Below are positions 1 through 7,847 of a DNA stretch of 11,819 nucleotides, piece after piece. Location of the stretch: the NCBI GenBank assembly GCA_025363495.1, contig JANYDR010000096.1:1-11819 (forward strand), read 5' to 3'. A program made the translations under genes and the position numbers. The stretch comes from Cyclobacteriaceae bacterium (GTDB taxonomy: Bacteria; Bacteroidota; Bacteroidia; Cytophagales; Cyclobacteriaceae). The notes under the pieces were generated by a model, which worked only from the letters and a program-made list of their open reading frames with translations, was not told the DNA's origin and did no database searches. Each line of letters begins with the position of its first letter. The stretch's first letter is position 1.

Positions 1-273
1 ATCGCGGCGGAGAAGATGGAGAAGTCGAATAAGCTTCTGAAGCTCACTATCAACAGTGGTCTTGACACACGCACCATTCTTAGCGGGATTGCACAGCACT
101 TCACGCCGGAAGAGATGGTGGGTAAACAAGTTACGTTCATAGCCAACCTGGCACCACGGAAAATGATGGGTTTGGAGTCGATGGGAATGATATTATCAGC
201 GGAAGATCATGATGGGAAGTTGAAGTTGTTGCAGCCGGGTGGCGAAGTGGAGCCGGGGTCGACGGTGAGTTAG
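1..273 (+). CDS. metG: Methionyl-tRNA synthetase, C-terminal tRNA-binding domain (5' end outside window)
   Basis: The reading frame is open from base 1 and ends at TAG 271-273, giving the last 90 residues of a longer protein. These residues match the C-terminal EMAP/Trbp111-like OB-fold that many bacterial methionyl-tRNA synthetases carry. Visible landmarks are KLLKLTINSG, RTILSGIAQHF, GKQVTFIANLAPRKMMG, the ES-GM segment (LESMGMIL) and the terminal GGEVEPGSTV. In MetRS this domain dimerises the enzyme and adds nonspecific tRNA binding; the catalytic Rossmann domain with HIGH and KMSKS motifs would lie upstream, outside the window. An ATG at base 16 is internal to the domain and is not the start. 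A free-standing Trbp111-like protein is possible, but Bacteroidota normally carry the fused form. It is an ordinary housekeeping gene with no visible link to its neighbours. Confidence 0.9.
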   Translation: MAAEKMEKSNKLLKLTINSGLDTRTILSGIAQHFTPEEMVGKQVTFIANLAPRKMMGLESMGMILSAEDHDGKLKLLQPGGEVEPGSTVS

Positions 274-548
274 GCTGGTTGCCGGGTGCCTTTTGCCGGA
301 AAGCCAAGTCTATAAAAAAGGGACACCCAAGCGAAAGACTTAGGATTTTTGACGGATGGTCATCGACGGCAATTTTGATAGCTTACCAGATGCTTATAAA
401 TGTCATGTTTGTGATAGCGGCGGGAATTATTTTATTCCTGGGCATGTGTCTGCGTGAAACCTCGGTCAAGGACACGGCATAAAGATGCATTGGCTTAAAA
501 TAGTTACATTGTAGGGGGGGTGATTTTAAATATTGACCTTAGACTCAA
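274..548. other. Intergenic region between metG and the ChrB-AraC gene
   Basis: There is no convincing gene here. A 67-codon frame (279-482) would need a TTG start, has no family resemblance and carries one hydrophobic stretch. A 33-codon ATG frame (356-457) has a CHVC motif but no recognisable family. A weak inverted repeat, AAGTCT (306-311) with AGACTT (336-341), is followed by a short T run at 346-350 and could end metG transcription, but the stem is short and A+T-rich. A run of seven G at 514-520 lies too far from the ATG at 549 to act as a ribosome binding site. Confidence 0.5.
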
Positions 549-1385
549 ATGAAATGGATTACCCGAGAGCATCCTAAAATTGATCGCATCGCTTGCCCCT
601 GGCTGATCAAAAGATTTATCGATAAGCGCGCTGAAATAATCTATGTCCCGTTCGATCAGGTTAAGAAAAAAGCAGCTCAGTTAAAGGCAACACCATTTGA
701 TATTCCGGATGTGGAGTTTACTCACTATGGGGATGAATGTACTTTTGATTATTTCATTCGCAAGTATGAGTTGAAAGACCCTGTGCTTAAGACAATAGCT
801 ACGATTGTGAGGGGTGCTGACACTGACCGACATGATCTCGCAAATCAGGCTGCCGGATTATGGGCTATTTCTGCGGGTCTTTCTTATAATTATAAAGATG
901 ATCATGAATTGCTGACAAAGGGAATGATGATCTATGATGCGCTTTATTCCTGGGCCAGGCATTTGCAAAATGAAAATCATACTCAAAATCCAGTCGAGTA
1001 TTTACTACTTGATGTCTATAAAAAATATATTCAACAGAAATCCCGTTCAAGAAAAGTGCCTGCATGGGCTAATGAGTTAAGGGAGAGGATACAGGACCAG
1101 ATAGATACTAATCTTACTCTTAACCTTAAGGAAGTATCCCGAAGTCTGGAGGTGCATCCGGCTTATTTATCCAGGGAGTTTTCAAAATACTTTAATGACC
1201 TGACCTTTGGGGATTATATCAGGAAACTCAGAATCGAAAAAGCAATTACTCTTCTTAATGACTCAAAATATTCCCTTTCAGAAATCCCCTATTTAACGGG
1301 ATTTTCCGACCAAAGTCATTTCACCAGAATCTTTAAGAAATACACTGGCAAGAATCCATCGCGACTTATAAAAAAGGCCTTTTAA
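549..1385 (+). CDS. ChrB-type chromate-resistance domain fused to AraC-family DNA-binding domain
   Basis: This 278-residue protein has two parts. Residues 1-140 match the chromate-resistance (Chrome_Resist, ChrB C-terminal) domain: KWITREHPKIDRIACPWLI at the start, YVPFDQV, FDIPDVEFTHYGDECTFDYF, IVRGADTD and DDHELL-KGMMIYDALYSW. A linker (about 141-176) leads to an AraC/XylS-type double helix-turn-helix (about 177-276), with LKEVSRSLEVHPAYLSREFSKYF as the first HTH and the signature GFSDQSHFTRIFKKYTGKNPS at the second. In chromate operons ChrB is a chromate-responsive regulator. Here the ChrB module probably senses a signal and the AraC part binds DNA, which would make this a one-component cytoplasmic regulator. 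No signal peptide or membrane helix is visible. The start is supported because the domain begins at residue 2. An ArsC/phosphatase-like pseudogene and a superoxide dismutase gene follow on the same strand and are likely targets. The domain calls are strong; the ligand is inferred. Confidence 0.88.
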   Translation: MKWITREHPKIDRIACPWLIKRFIDKRAEIIYVPFDQVKKKAAQLKATPFDIPDVEFTHYGDECTFDYFIRKYELKDPVLKTIATIVRGADTDRHDLANQAAGLWAISAGLSYNYKDDHELLTKGMMIYDALYSWARHLQNENHTQNPVEYLLLDVYKKYIQQKSRSRKVPAWANELRERIQDQIDTNLTLNLKEVSRSLEVHPAYLSREFSKYFNDLTFGDYIRKLRIEKAITLLNDSKYSLSEIPYLTGFSDQSHFTRIFKKYTGKNPSRLIKKAF

Positions 1386-1517
1386 AAAAAGGTAAAGCCG
1401 ATACAAAAAGTAAATAGTATTCTATTTTATCGGAATTTGGATACTTAGGTTGCTGGATACTGAAAATCCGCTCGTGACTGCCAATCTCAATTCTATCTTT
1501 TCAACTATACTCTTAGC

Positions 1518-1993
1518 TTGGTGAAAAAAATAATTATAATCAGGGTCTTGGTTTCGTTTTGGCTTGTTCTTCATGCCACGATTACTTTTTCTCAAAATAT
1601 TGACAAAACAAAAACGCATATTGTCTTTGTTTGTGAACATGGCGGAGCCAGGAGTACAATTGCATCGGTTTATTTTAACAAAATGGCTAAGGAGAATAAT
1701 CTTCCTTATAAGTCTGTGTTTCGTGCGATTATGCCCGACTCGACTATTTCAATAGAAACAAGGAAAGGGTTGGCCGCTGATGGATTCGACATATCCGTGC
1801 TTGTCCCAATAATACTTAAAACAGAAGATATTACTGGCAACACCTTTTTGGTCAGTATGGATTGTCATGTAACATTGTTTTAGCCCGATCAGGAATGGAC
1901 TGGGATCCCGGCGATCAGTAGAGATACAGCAAGGCCCGCGACGAAATTGTGAAAAAGCTGAATGCATTAATCAGGGAGTTGAAACGAAAATAA
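1518..1993 (+). pseudogene. Broken exported low-molecular-weight phosphatase / arsenate reductase-like gene
   Basis: The first 121 codons encode an N-terminal signal-like segment (hydrophobic residues 5-24, ending TFSQ) followed by a low-molecular-weight tyrosine phosphatase / ArsC fold. The P-loop is VCEHGGARS, with Cys39 and Arg45 in the C-X5-R arrangement, and KGLAADGFDIS and LVSMDC follow. The frame stops at TAG 1881-1883, but the same frame continues with PDQEWTGIPAISRD. At about 1925 a one-base loss (GATAC where GATTAC would restore the frame) moves the rest into the next frame, which reads YSKARDEIVKKLNALIREL and ends at TAA 1991-1993. That tail is the expected C-terminal helix of this family. 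So there are two lesions: one nonsense codon and one -1 frameshift. The start is also poor: TTG 1518 or GTG 1521, with no in-frame ATG upstream before the stop at 1461. Family membership is clear; whether the native substrate was arsenate or a phosphoprotein cannot be told. Confidence 0.82.
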
Positions 1994-2027
1994 ATGATCT
2001 CAATACAAACTAATTAAACTATTCGAT

Positions 2028-2753
2028 ATGAACAGGAATATATTTCTAAAAAGTACAGCTATTCTAAGCGCTGCAGCTTCATTGCTTCCAACAGAAAGTG
2101 TCTTCGCTCAAAGTTTGACCGAAAGCGGGATGGATAAACTTACCGACGACGACGGGAACTTTGCTCTGCAGTCATTACCCTACAATGAGAATTTTCTTGA
2201 GCCATCGATGGACCAGGAAACGTTGCATCTCCATTACACTTTTCATCATGGCGATGCGGTAAAGGCAGCAAATAAGGATATTGCCATGATCAAAAAGGCT
2301 ATTGATGATAATAGCCTAGATACCGTCGACTACTGGACAAAGAAATTGTCTTTCCATTTGTCATCCCATGTGTTGCATACAATTTTCTGGACGAACCTCA
2401 CCAACAAAAAGAGCGAACCAACGGGTGAACTTTTAAAGCAAATGGAAAAGGATTTCGGCACATACGATAAACTAAAACTTTTAATCTCAAAGACATCAAA
2501 AGGTGTTGATGGAAATGGCTGGGGAATATTGGGATACCAGCCTTACACCGGAAAACTTACTGTGCTGCAATGTGAGAACCACGAGAAGCTCACGCAGTGG
2601 GGCGTAATTCCGCTTCTTGTGATCGATGTATGGGAACATTCTTATTATTTAAAATACCGCAACCGTCGTCCGGAATTTGTTGACAATCTTTTTCCGATTA
2701 TCAACTGGGACAATGTTGCCGAGCGGTTCAAGGTTGCTAAGAAGTTGGGGTGA
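2028..2753 (+). CDS. Exported Fe/Mn-family superoxide dismutase, atypical active site
   Basis: This 241-residue protein would convert superoxide to oxygen and hydrogen peroxide. Residues 1-28 form a Sec signal peptide (MNRNIFLK, hydrophobic core, VFAQ), so it acts in the periplasm or outside the cell. The mature part has the family landmarks LPYNENFLEP, HTIFW, GNGWGIL, DVWEHSYYLKYRNRRPEF and INWDNVAERF. The metal ligands are present: His69, His117, Asp200 and His204 (E. coli MnSOD His26, His81, Asp167, His171). Two second-shell residues differ by my alignment: the gateway tyrosine (Tyr34 in E. coli) is Ala77 in HHGDAV, and the Gln146 position is His185 in CENHEK. It lies 34 bases after the end of the broken phosphatase gene on the same strand and is the same enzyme type as ChrC of chromate operons. 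Metal preference (Fe, Mn or both) cannot be decided from sequence. Confidence 0.92.
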   Translation: MNRNIFLKSTAILSAAASLLPTESVFAQSLTESGMDKLTDDDGNFALQSLPYNENFLEPSMDQETLHLHYTFHHGDAVKAANKDIAMIKKAIDDNSLDTVDYWTKKLSFHLSSHVLHTIFWTNLTNKKSEPTGELLKQMEKDFGTYDKLKLLISKTSKGVDGNGWGILGYQPYTGKLTVLQCENHEKLTQWGVIPLLVIDVWEHSYYLKYRNRRPEFVDNLFPIINWDNVAERFKVAKKLG

Positions 2754-2805
2754 CCTTGAAATAAAATTTGATCTTTTGAATCCACATCGCCTTATTGACG
2801 AATAG

Positions 2806-5054
2806 ATGGCAAAATTCTACTTTGTTTTATTCTGTTGTTCGTTTGTTAGTGAATGGTCGATGGCTCAGCATCCTGGTCTCCATATCAAAAGGGCCACGGG
2901 TGTTATTGAGGTTGATGCTAGCATGACTGAGCCCGATTGGCTGGATGCCGATATCGCAGATCAATTCAAACAGTTATTTCCTTTTGATTCTTCCTATGCT
3001 GTGGCGCAGACGGAAGTTCGGATGACGTATGACGATAAGTTTATTTATCTGTTTGCCACAATGTTTAATGAGAGTGGACCACGCAAATATGTTACGCCTT
3101 CCTTAAGGCGTGATTTCCGTGGTCCTGCCAACGATGGTTTTTCCATTGTGTTCGACACCTACAAAGACAGGACAAATGCTTTTTTAGTTGGTGTCAATCC
3201 TTTCGGTGTTCAAAGGGAAGGGTTAGTCTCTGCTGGTGGTAATAACTTCGAGGACCTTAATATTAGTTGGGACAATAAATGGTATTCTGAGTCAAAGATC
3301 CTTGAGGACCGGTGGGTGTGTGAGATTGCGATATCTTATAAAACAATCCGCTTTAAGGAAGGACTTGACTCGTGGAATGTTAATTTTTATCGGGCGGATA
3401 GTCACCATGCTGAGCAAAGTACATGGTCGCCCATTTCGAGGATTTATAATGTTACCAGTCTTGCATTTTCGAGGGAGCTCATATGGGATAAACCGCTGAG
3501 TCATCCCGGAGGGAATGTATCGGTGATACCATATGCTGCTTACCACAACAATAATGATTTTGAAAACGGAACGCCGACCGATCGTGGCCCAACGATTGGA
3601 GGCGATGCTAAAGTCGCAATGGTTCCAGCCCTGAACCTGGATCTCACAGTGAATCCTGATTTCTCTCAGGTTGAAGTTGATCAACAAGTAACGAATCTTA
3701 GTCGATTTGAAATTTTCTATCCGGAGAAGCGACAGTTCTTTTTGGAGAATGCGGATCTGTTCGGAAGTTTTGGTTATAGCAACATGCGTCCATTCTTTTC
3801 GAGGAGGATAGGAGTGACGCGAGATCCTTGACAGGTCAGAATATTCAAAACAGGATTTATGGAGGAGCAAGAATAAGTGGCAAGATTAATAATGACTGGC
3901 GTGGTGGCTTCATGACCATGCAAGCGGCGGAAGAGAAATCAGTCAATCTTCCTACGACGAATTACGTTGTGGCTGCTATACAAAGAAAAATATTTACTAG
4001 ATCGAATATTGGTCTGATGATGATCAATAAGCAAGCATTTCAGGACTCATCTGCACTATCTGAAGACTTTAAACTGGCTCCGAATCGCTATAACAGATTA
4101 ATTGGTGTCGATTTTAATCTTGGAAGCAAAGACAACCGATGGAACGGTAAGGCGTTCTACCATCGGTCTTTTAACGAATTCAAAAAAGACAGTGCCTTTG
4201 CTTCTACCATTCAGGTTACCTACAGCAAACCAAAAATAGAATTTGATCTGTTGGCACAAGCCGTTGGGGCAAACTTTGATCCGCAGGTCGGCTATCTACC
4301 AAGAGCGCGATTTAATAGAATTGCACCTGAGTTTTATTATTCCTGGTATCCGAAGTCACGCTGGATTAACAATCATGGCCCCGGAACGGACATTGATTTT
4401 GTGAGTAATGATCTTTTCGGTGTAACCGATGCTGATTATAATTTATGGTATAAAGTTAATTTTCAGAATACCGCCGCGTTCTTTATGCGCATTCGTCAGG
4501 ATTACGGACTTGTATTCAAGCCATTTGATCCAACCTTCCCCGCGGTTGATACCGATGCCAAGAACCTGGCCTATAAAACACATTATTACTGGAACTCGGT
4601 GATACTGAACTTTCAATCAAATTCTCGAAGGAAATTCTTTTACTCCTTCCAATCCCGTATTGGTCAATATTACAACGGGCACAGGGTAAATGTCGATGGG
4701 AATTTCAGCTATCGACTACAACCACATATGGTATTTTCAGTCGACTATTCTTTTAACCATATTTCATTGCCTACGGGCTATAACAGCGTTGATTTAATGG
4801 TCATCAGCCCGAAGTTTGATTTCACTTTTTCCCGCAAGCTGTTTTGGACAACTTATATTCAGTATAACAATCAGATTAACAACGTAAATATTAATTCAAG
4901 ACTTCAATGGCGGTTCAAGCCGGTTTCAGATCTGTTTATTGTTTATACCGACAACTATTTTGCGGAAGCAAACTCTCATGGAGATGTTTTTTATGTGGGT
5001 GCCCCAAAGCTTCGTGCGCTAACAGTGAAGTTAACCTATTGGCTGAATCTATAG
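2806..5054 (+). pseudogene. DUF5916 protein with CBM9-like domain, split by a one-base frameshift
   Basis: Two frames together make one DUF5916 protein of about 750 residues, a normal length for the family. The first part (2806-3831, 341 residues) has a signal peptide ending SMAQ, a CBM9-like domain (about residues 25-215; IEVDASMTEPDW, DDKFIYLFATMF, DGFSIVFDTYKDR) and the start of the DUF5916 region (LNLDLTVNPDFSQVEVDQQ, FEIFYPEKRQFFLENADLF, FFSRRIG). It stops at TGA 3829-3831 right after TRDP. The next frame begins at 3828 and reads TGQNIQNRIYGGARISGKI, which is the expected continuation, and runs to TAG 5052-5054. Adding one T to the CCTTG at 3826-3830 would restore RDP-L-TGQ. The second part has alternating strand patterns typical of an outer-membrane beta-barrel and ends on hydrophobic residues (LTYWLNL). 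The function of the family is unknown. The call could be a true pseudogene or a base-calling error in an intact gene. Confidence 0.85.
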
Positions 5055-5201
5055 TTTGTTGTTTTTTGAAACGGGGTTGACTGACCCGCTGGCGCAAGTC
5101 TTCTTTATTAGTACGTCCATTTTTTTAAAGGCACGAATTGTCAACGCAGCATCATCGGTACTATCATCGACAATTAAGATTTCAATTCCCTGGAAGTCCA
5201 T
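5049..5201 (-). pseudogene. Truncated response-regulator receiver domain (N-terminal fragment)
   Basis: A 50-codon frame begins at ATG 5201-5199. Its first 30 or so residues match the start of a stand-alone CheY/Rcp1-like receiver domain: IEILIVDDSTDDAALTIRAFKKM, which contains the acidic pair VDD (Asp12-Asp13) and the DDAALT-RAF helix typical of this group. After about residue 33 the similarity ends and the frame closes with unrelated sequence (CASGSVNPVSKNNKL) at TAG 5051-5049, overlapping the stop of the DUF5916 gene on the other strand. The phosphoryl-accepting Asp (expected near residue 60) and the Thr/Lys of the active site are missing, so it cannot be a working receiver. The break point appears to lie near 5100. 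I read it as a gene remnant left by a deletion or rearrangement. Confidence 0.68.
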
Positions 5202-5370
5202 ATTGTTCGATCACAGATTTAATTTATTTTGGTAAGCTAAAGTAAAAGCATAACTGGATACCTGAAGATGCTGAACGGATTATAAATCCTCGAATCCTAA
5301 ATCCGGTCCAACTTCCCACGCGATCAATTTGATGCAGAGATTGAGATATCTGGCAAAGGTCAGCATCACG
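5202..5370. other. Intergenic region between receiver fragment and GH2 gene
   Basis: No gene is supported. All frames are short and none has recognisable motifs. It lies upstream of the receiver fragment and downstream of the three-gene hydrolase set, so it should contain the transcription end of that set, but I see no clear hairpin followed by a T run on the - strand. It may include more debris from the same rearrangement that cut the receiver gene. Confidence 0.4.
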
Positions 5371-7776
5371 TTACCTGGTTTCAATCGAAATCACAGCCGG
5401 CAACAATCCCTTTGCAATTGCCTTGATCTTGGTTTCCCCGGCTGACTTTCCAGATCTTATAATTACAAGGCATCGGCCTTGCCACGCTTTCCGTTGCGGT
5501 CGTTGATAGCTTTCAATACTGGTAGGATTGCCGTTCCCCACACCGGCGATGGAACCCTGCCCCTCAATTTCAAATTCAATAAGGTCCTCGGCAGTAGGAT
5601 TGCGAATTCCATTCTCATCAACAAGCTCAACATTGATATAACTTAAGTCCTGACCGCCCGCTGAAAGAACTGTACGGTCTGCCGTTAATATCATCTTAAC
5701 CGGCCTGCCAGCTGAACGCAATATCGCCTCAGTAACTTTTTTTGTTCCTGAATACCCAACGGCTTTGAGCTCACCAGAATGGTAAGGTACCATCCACACA
5801 CCTTTATATTTAGTAGAACGGTTGATTGCCTTTCTGCCGAGTGTTTTTCCATTCAGGAATAACTCAACAGACTCACAGGAGGAATAGACATTTACCTCGA
5901 AGGGTGTGTTTTCATATCCTTCCCAATTCCAGCTTGACACAACATCGTCAGAATGCCATCGCGACCAGAACATTTGATTTGGATTCATCTCAAAAGATGA
6001 TTTCACGGGTTTAACGAAAATGGAAAGCTGATCATCCTTCCAGATCGCATCCCGGTAAAAAGATTGCGGTCTCTTCCAGCCACATATGTCTATGTCTCCA
6101 CAGTAGGCAAGGTTCCATGGATAGAATGTCTGATCCATCCAATAACCCCGCCAGCCGATGCTCGCTTCGCCGATATAGTCAAATGCTGTCCAGACAAAAT
6201 CACCGACAACCCAGGAATTATCTTCTACCATTTTCCACGAATCAAATGAATCGAGTGGATACGTCTCACTTCCAAACATTACTCTTGCGGGAACACGTTC
6301 ATGATCCAATGCATAAATGTTCTTCTGAAGATGATCGCCACCAGCAGCATAATTATAGCCAGCGACGTCAAGCGTTGCGAAGAAAGGATCCTTTTTTGGG
6401 GACAAGCCATTAACGGCAGCCGTCACTGGCCGGGTTGGATCTAATTGATGAACGTAGTTTGCTATCCTTTTTGCGATTGAAATGGTCTCTTCATCTTCCA
6501 TCGCAGGGATTTCATTTCCTATACTCCAAAGGATAACGGATGGATGATTGCGATCCCGAAGTACCATCGAACTGACATCCCGTTGCCACCATTTATCAAA
6601 AAACAAACTATAGTCGTAGGGATTTTTTGGATTGTTCCACATGTCAAACGTTTCATCAATCACGAGGATACCAAGTCTGTCACATGCGTTCAGGAACGCG
6701 GGTGAAGGCGGATTATGTGAACACCGAAGGGCATTGTACCCACTTTCCTTTAAAAGTTGAATCTTTCTTTCCTCTGCCCGGTCAAAGGCAGCGGCTCCCA
6801 ACGGTCCATTATCATGATGAACACAACCGCCCTTAAGTTTTGTCGTCTTTCCATTTAGCTGAAACCCGTTGATCGCGTCGAATGAAATCGTTCGTATACC
6901 AAATTTTGTTTCAATGTGATCAGTCAGTTTATTGTTTAAATAAACATCGGTCACGGCAGTATAAAGTGTTGGAGTTTCAACCGACCAGAGTTCAGGTTTA
7001 ACAATTAAACATTCACTATTGAAATCAATACTTGCATTCGCACCAATAGGTTGAGTGGATTGTGTTTTAGTTATCAGCCTGTCCTTATTGTCTTTTATTG
7101 AATTAATTACCATTACTTCGCCTGGCTGGCCGCTTTCGTTCTTCACACTGGATTTTATATTTATTTGGGCGCCAGCGGGAAGGACTTTAGAAGTAACCGA
7201 TGTCCCCCAAATGTTGACGTGTATTGGATTGAGTATTGTTAGCCATACATGCCGGTATATCCCGGAACCTGAATACCACCGGCTGTTCTCTCCCTCATTC
7301 ATCACTTTTACGGCAATGACATTCTCTTCACCGTATTTCAATTGGTCAGAAATATCAAAAAAGAAAGAAGTGTAGCCATAGGGGTGGCTCCCCAGCTTTT
7401 TTTCATTTAACCAGATTTCGGAGTTCATATAGACCCCATCAAATTCTATAAATGTTTCTTTATTTTTTTGATCAGCCGTAACACTAAATCTTTTGCGATA
7501 CCACCCGGTGCCTCCCGTTGTGAAACCACCGCTTACACTGCTAATCGCGTCAGGCCGAAAGGGAGATTTGGGTTCTGGCAAATCTTCAATACTCCAGTCA
7601 TGGGGAAGATCCAGCGTGCGCCATTGGGAGTCATCGAGGTTGATGCGTTCCGCTCCCTGGAATCCGCCTTTGTGAAATTTCCAGTTTTCGTCAAATAAAG
7701 TCGTGCGCAACTGACCGTTAACATTTGTTAGCGAGCCATAAATAAGCATTCCAAGTAAAAAATGCCGAAGTCTCAT
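5371..7776 (-). CDS. Exported GH2-family glycosidase, beta-galactosidase-like
   Basis: I place the start at ATG 7776-7774 rather than an in-frame ATG at 7833, because residues from 7776 form a clean signal peptide (MRLRHFLLGMLIYG...VNG-Q). The mature protein is therefore periplasmic and has no lipobox cysteine. In the 801-residue form the order is: sugar-binding jelly roll (about 22-180; ENWKFHKG, LPHDW, GTGWYRKRF, NSRWYSGSGIYRHVWL), immunoglobulin-like domain (about 185-290), TIM barrel (about 295-585; KLKGGCVHHDNGPLG, LRCSHNPPSPAFL, DETFDMW), a DUF4982-type domain (about 605-680) and a C-terminal GH2 C5-type domain (about 690-795; GQGSIAGVGNGNP). The general acid/base is Glu422 in WSIGNE and the nucleophile is Glu504 in FGSET. 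Beta-galactosidase is the most likely activity for this architecture, but GH2 also includes beta-glucuronidases, beta-mannosidases and arabinosidases. It is the last gene of a three-gene hydrolase set, 71 bases after GH29. Confidence 0.9.
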   Translation of the reverse strand: MRLRHFLLGMLIYGSLTNVNGQLRTTLFDENWKFHKGGFQGAERINLDDSQWRTLDLPHDWSIEDLPEPKSPFRPDAISSVSGGFTTGGTGWYRKRFSVTADQKNKETFIEFDGVYMNSEIWLNEKKLGSHPYGYTSFFFDISDQLKYGEENVIAVKVMNEGENSRWYSGSGIYRHVWLTILNPIHVNIWGTSVTSKVLPAGAQINIKSSVKNESGQPGEVMVINSIKDNKDRLITKTQSTQPIGANASIDFNSECLIVKPELWSVETPTLYTAVTDVYLNNKLTDHIETKFGIRTISFDAINGFQLNGKTTKLKGGCVHHDNGPLGAAAFDRAEERKIQLLKESGYNALRCSHNPPSPAFLNACDRLGILVIDETFDMWNNPKNPYDYSLFFDKWWQRDVSSMVLRDRNHPSVILWSIGNEIPAMEDEETISIAKRIANYVHQLDPTRPVTAAVNGLSPKKDPFFATLDVAGYNYAAGGDHLQKNIYALDHERVPARVMFGSETYPLDSFDSWKMVEDNSWVVGDFVWTAFDYIGEASIGWRGYWMDQTFYPWNLAYCGDIDICGWKRPQSFYRDAIWKDDQLSIFVKPVKSSFEMNPNQMFWSRWHSDDVVSSWNWEGYENTPFEVNVYSSCESVELFLNGKTLGRKAINRSTKYKGVWMVPYHSGELKAVGYSGTKKVTEAILRSAGRPVKMILTADRTVLSAGGQDLSYINVELVDENGIRNPTAEDLIEFEIEGQGSIAGVGNGNPTSIESYQRPQRKAWQGRCLVIIRSGKSAGETKIKAIAKGLLPAVISIETR

Positions 7777-7847
7777 ATTGTTGACTAAGCTATTAATTAA
7801 ATCCAACTCGCTAAATACGCTGAAACCAAACAAATACAGCTTCAGTG

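Noticed and set aside
306..350. Possible terminator after metG (AAGTCT/AGACTT with trailing T run)
   Set aside because: Only a 6-base A+T-rich stem with a 24-base loop; too weak to report as a terminator.
356..457. 33-codon ATG frame with a CHVC motif
   Set aside because: Too short, no family match by eye and a single CxxC pair is not enough to call a zinc ribbon.
279..482. 67-codon frame with one hydrophobic segment downstream of metG
   Set aside because: It needs a TTG start, has no ribosome binding site, no recognisable family, and an uneven composition; most likely chance.
1395..1433. A+T-rich inverted repeats after the ChrB-AraC gene (CCGATA/TATCGG enclosing AAATAG/CTATTT)
   Set aside because: Asymmetric and weak stem without a T run; could be a terminator but the support is poor.
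1422..1640. 72-codon - strand frame, including a strand-like tail (SSNLSIQIPIK)
   Set aside because: Most of it overlaps the clearly homologous phosphatase-like gene on the other strand; no family recognised.
3292..3870. 192-codon - strand frame inside the DUF5916 gene
   Set aside because: It lies antisense to a well supported DUF5916 coding sequence and resembles no family; a shadow frame.
2806..5054. Programmed frameshift or two separate genes in the DUF5916 locus
   Set aside because: No slippery heptamer or following stem is evident at 3820-3831, and the halves match one family protein; a simple one-base loss explains it.
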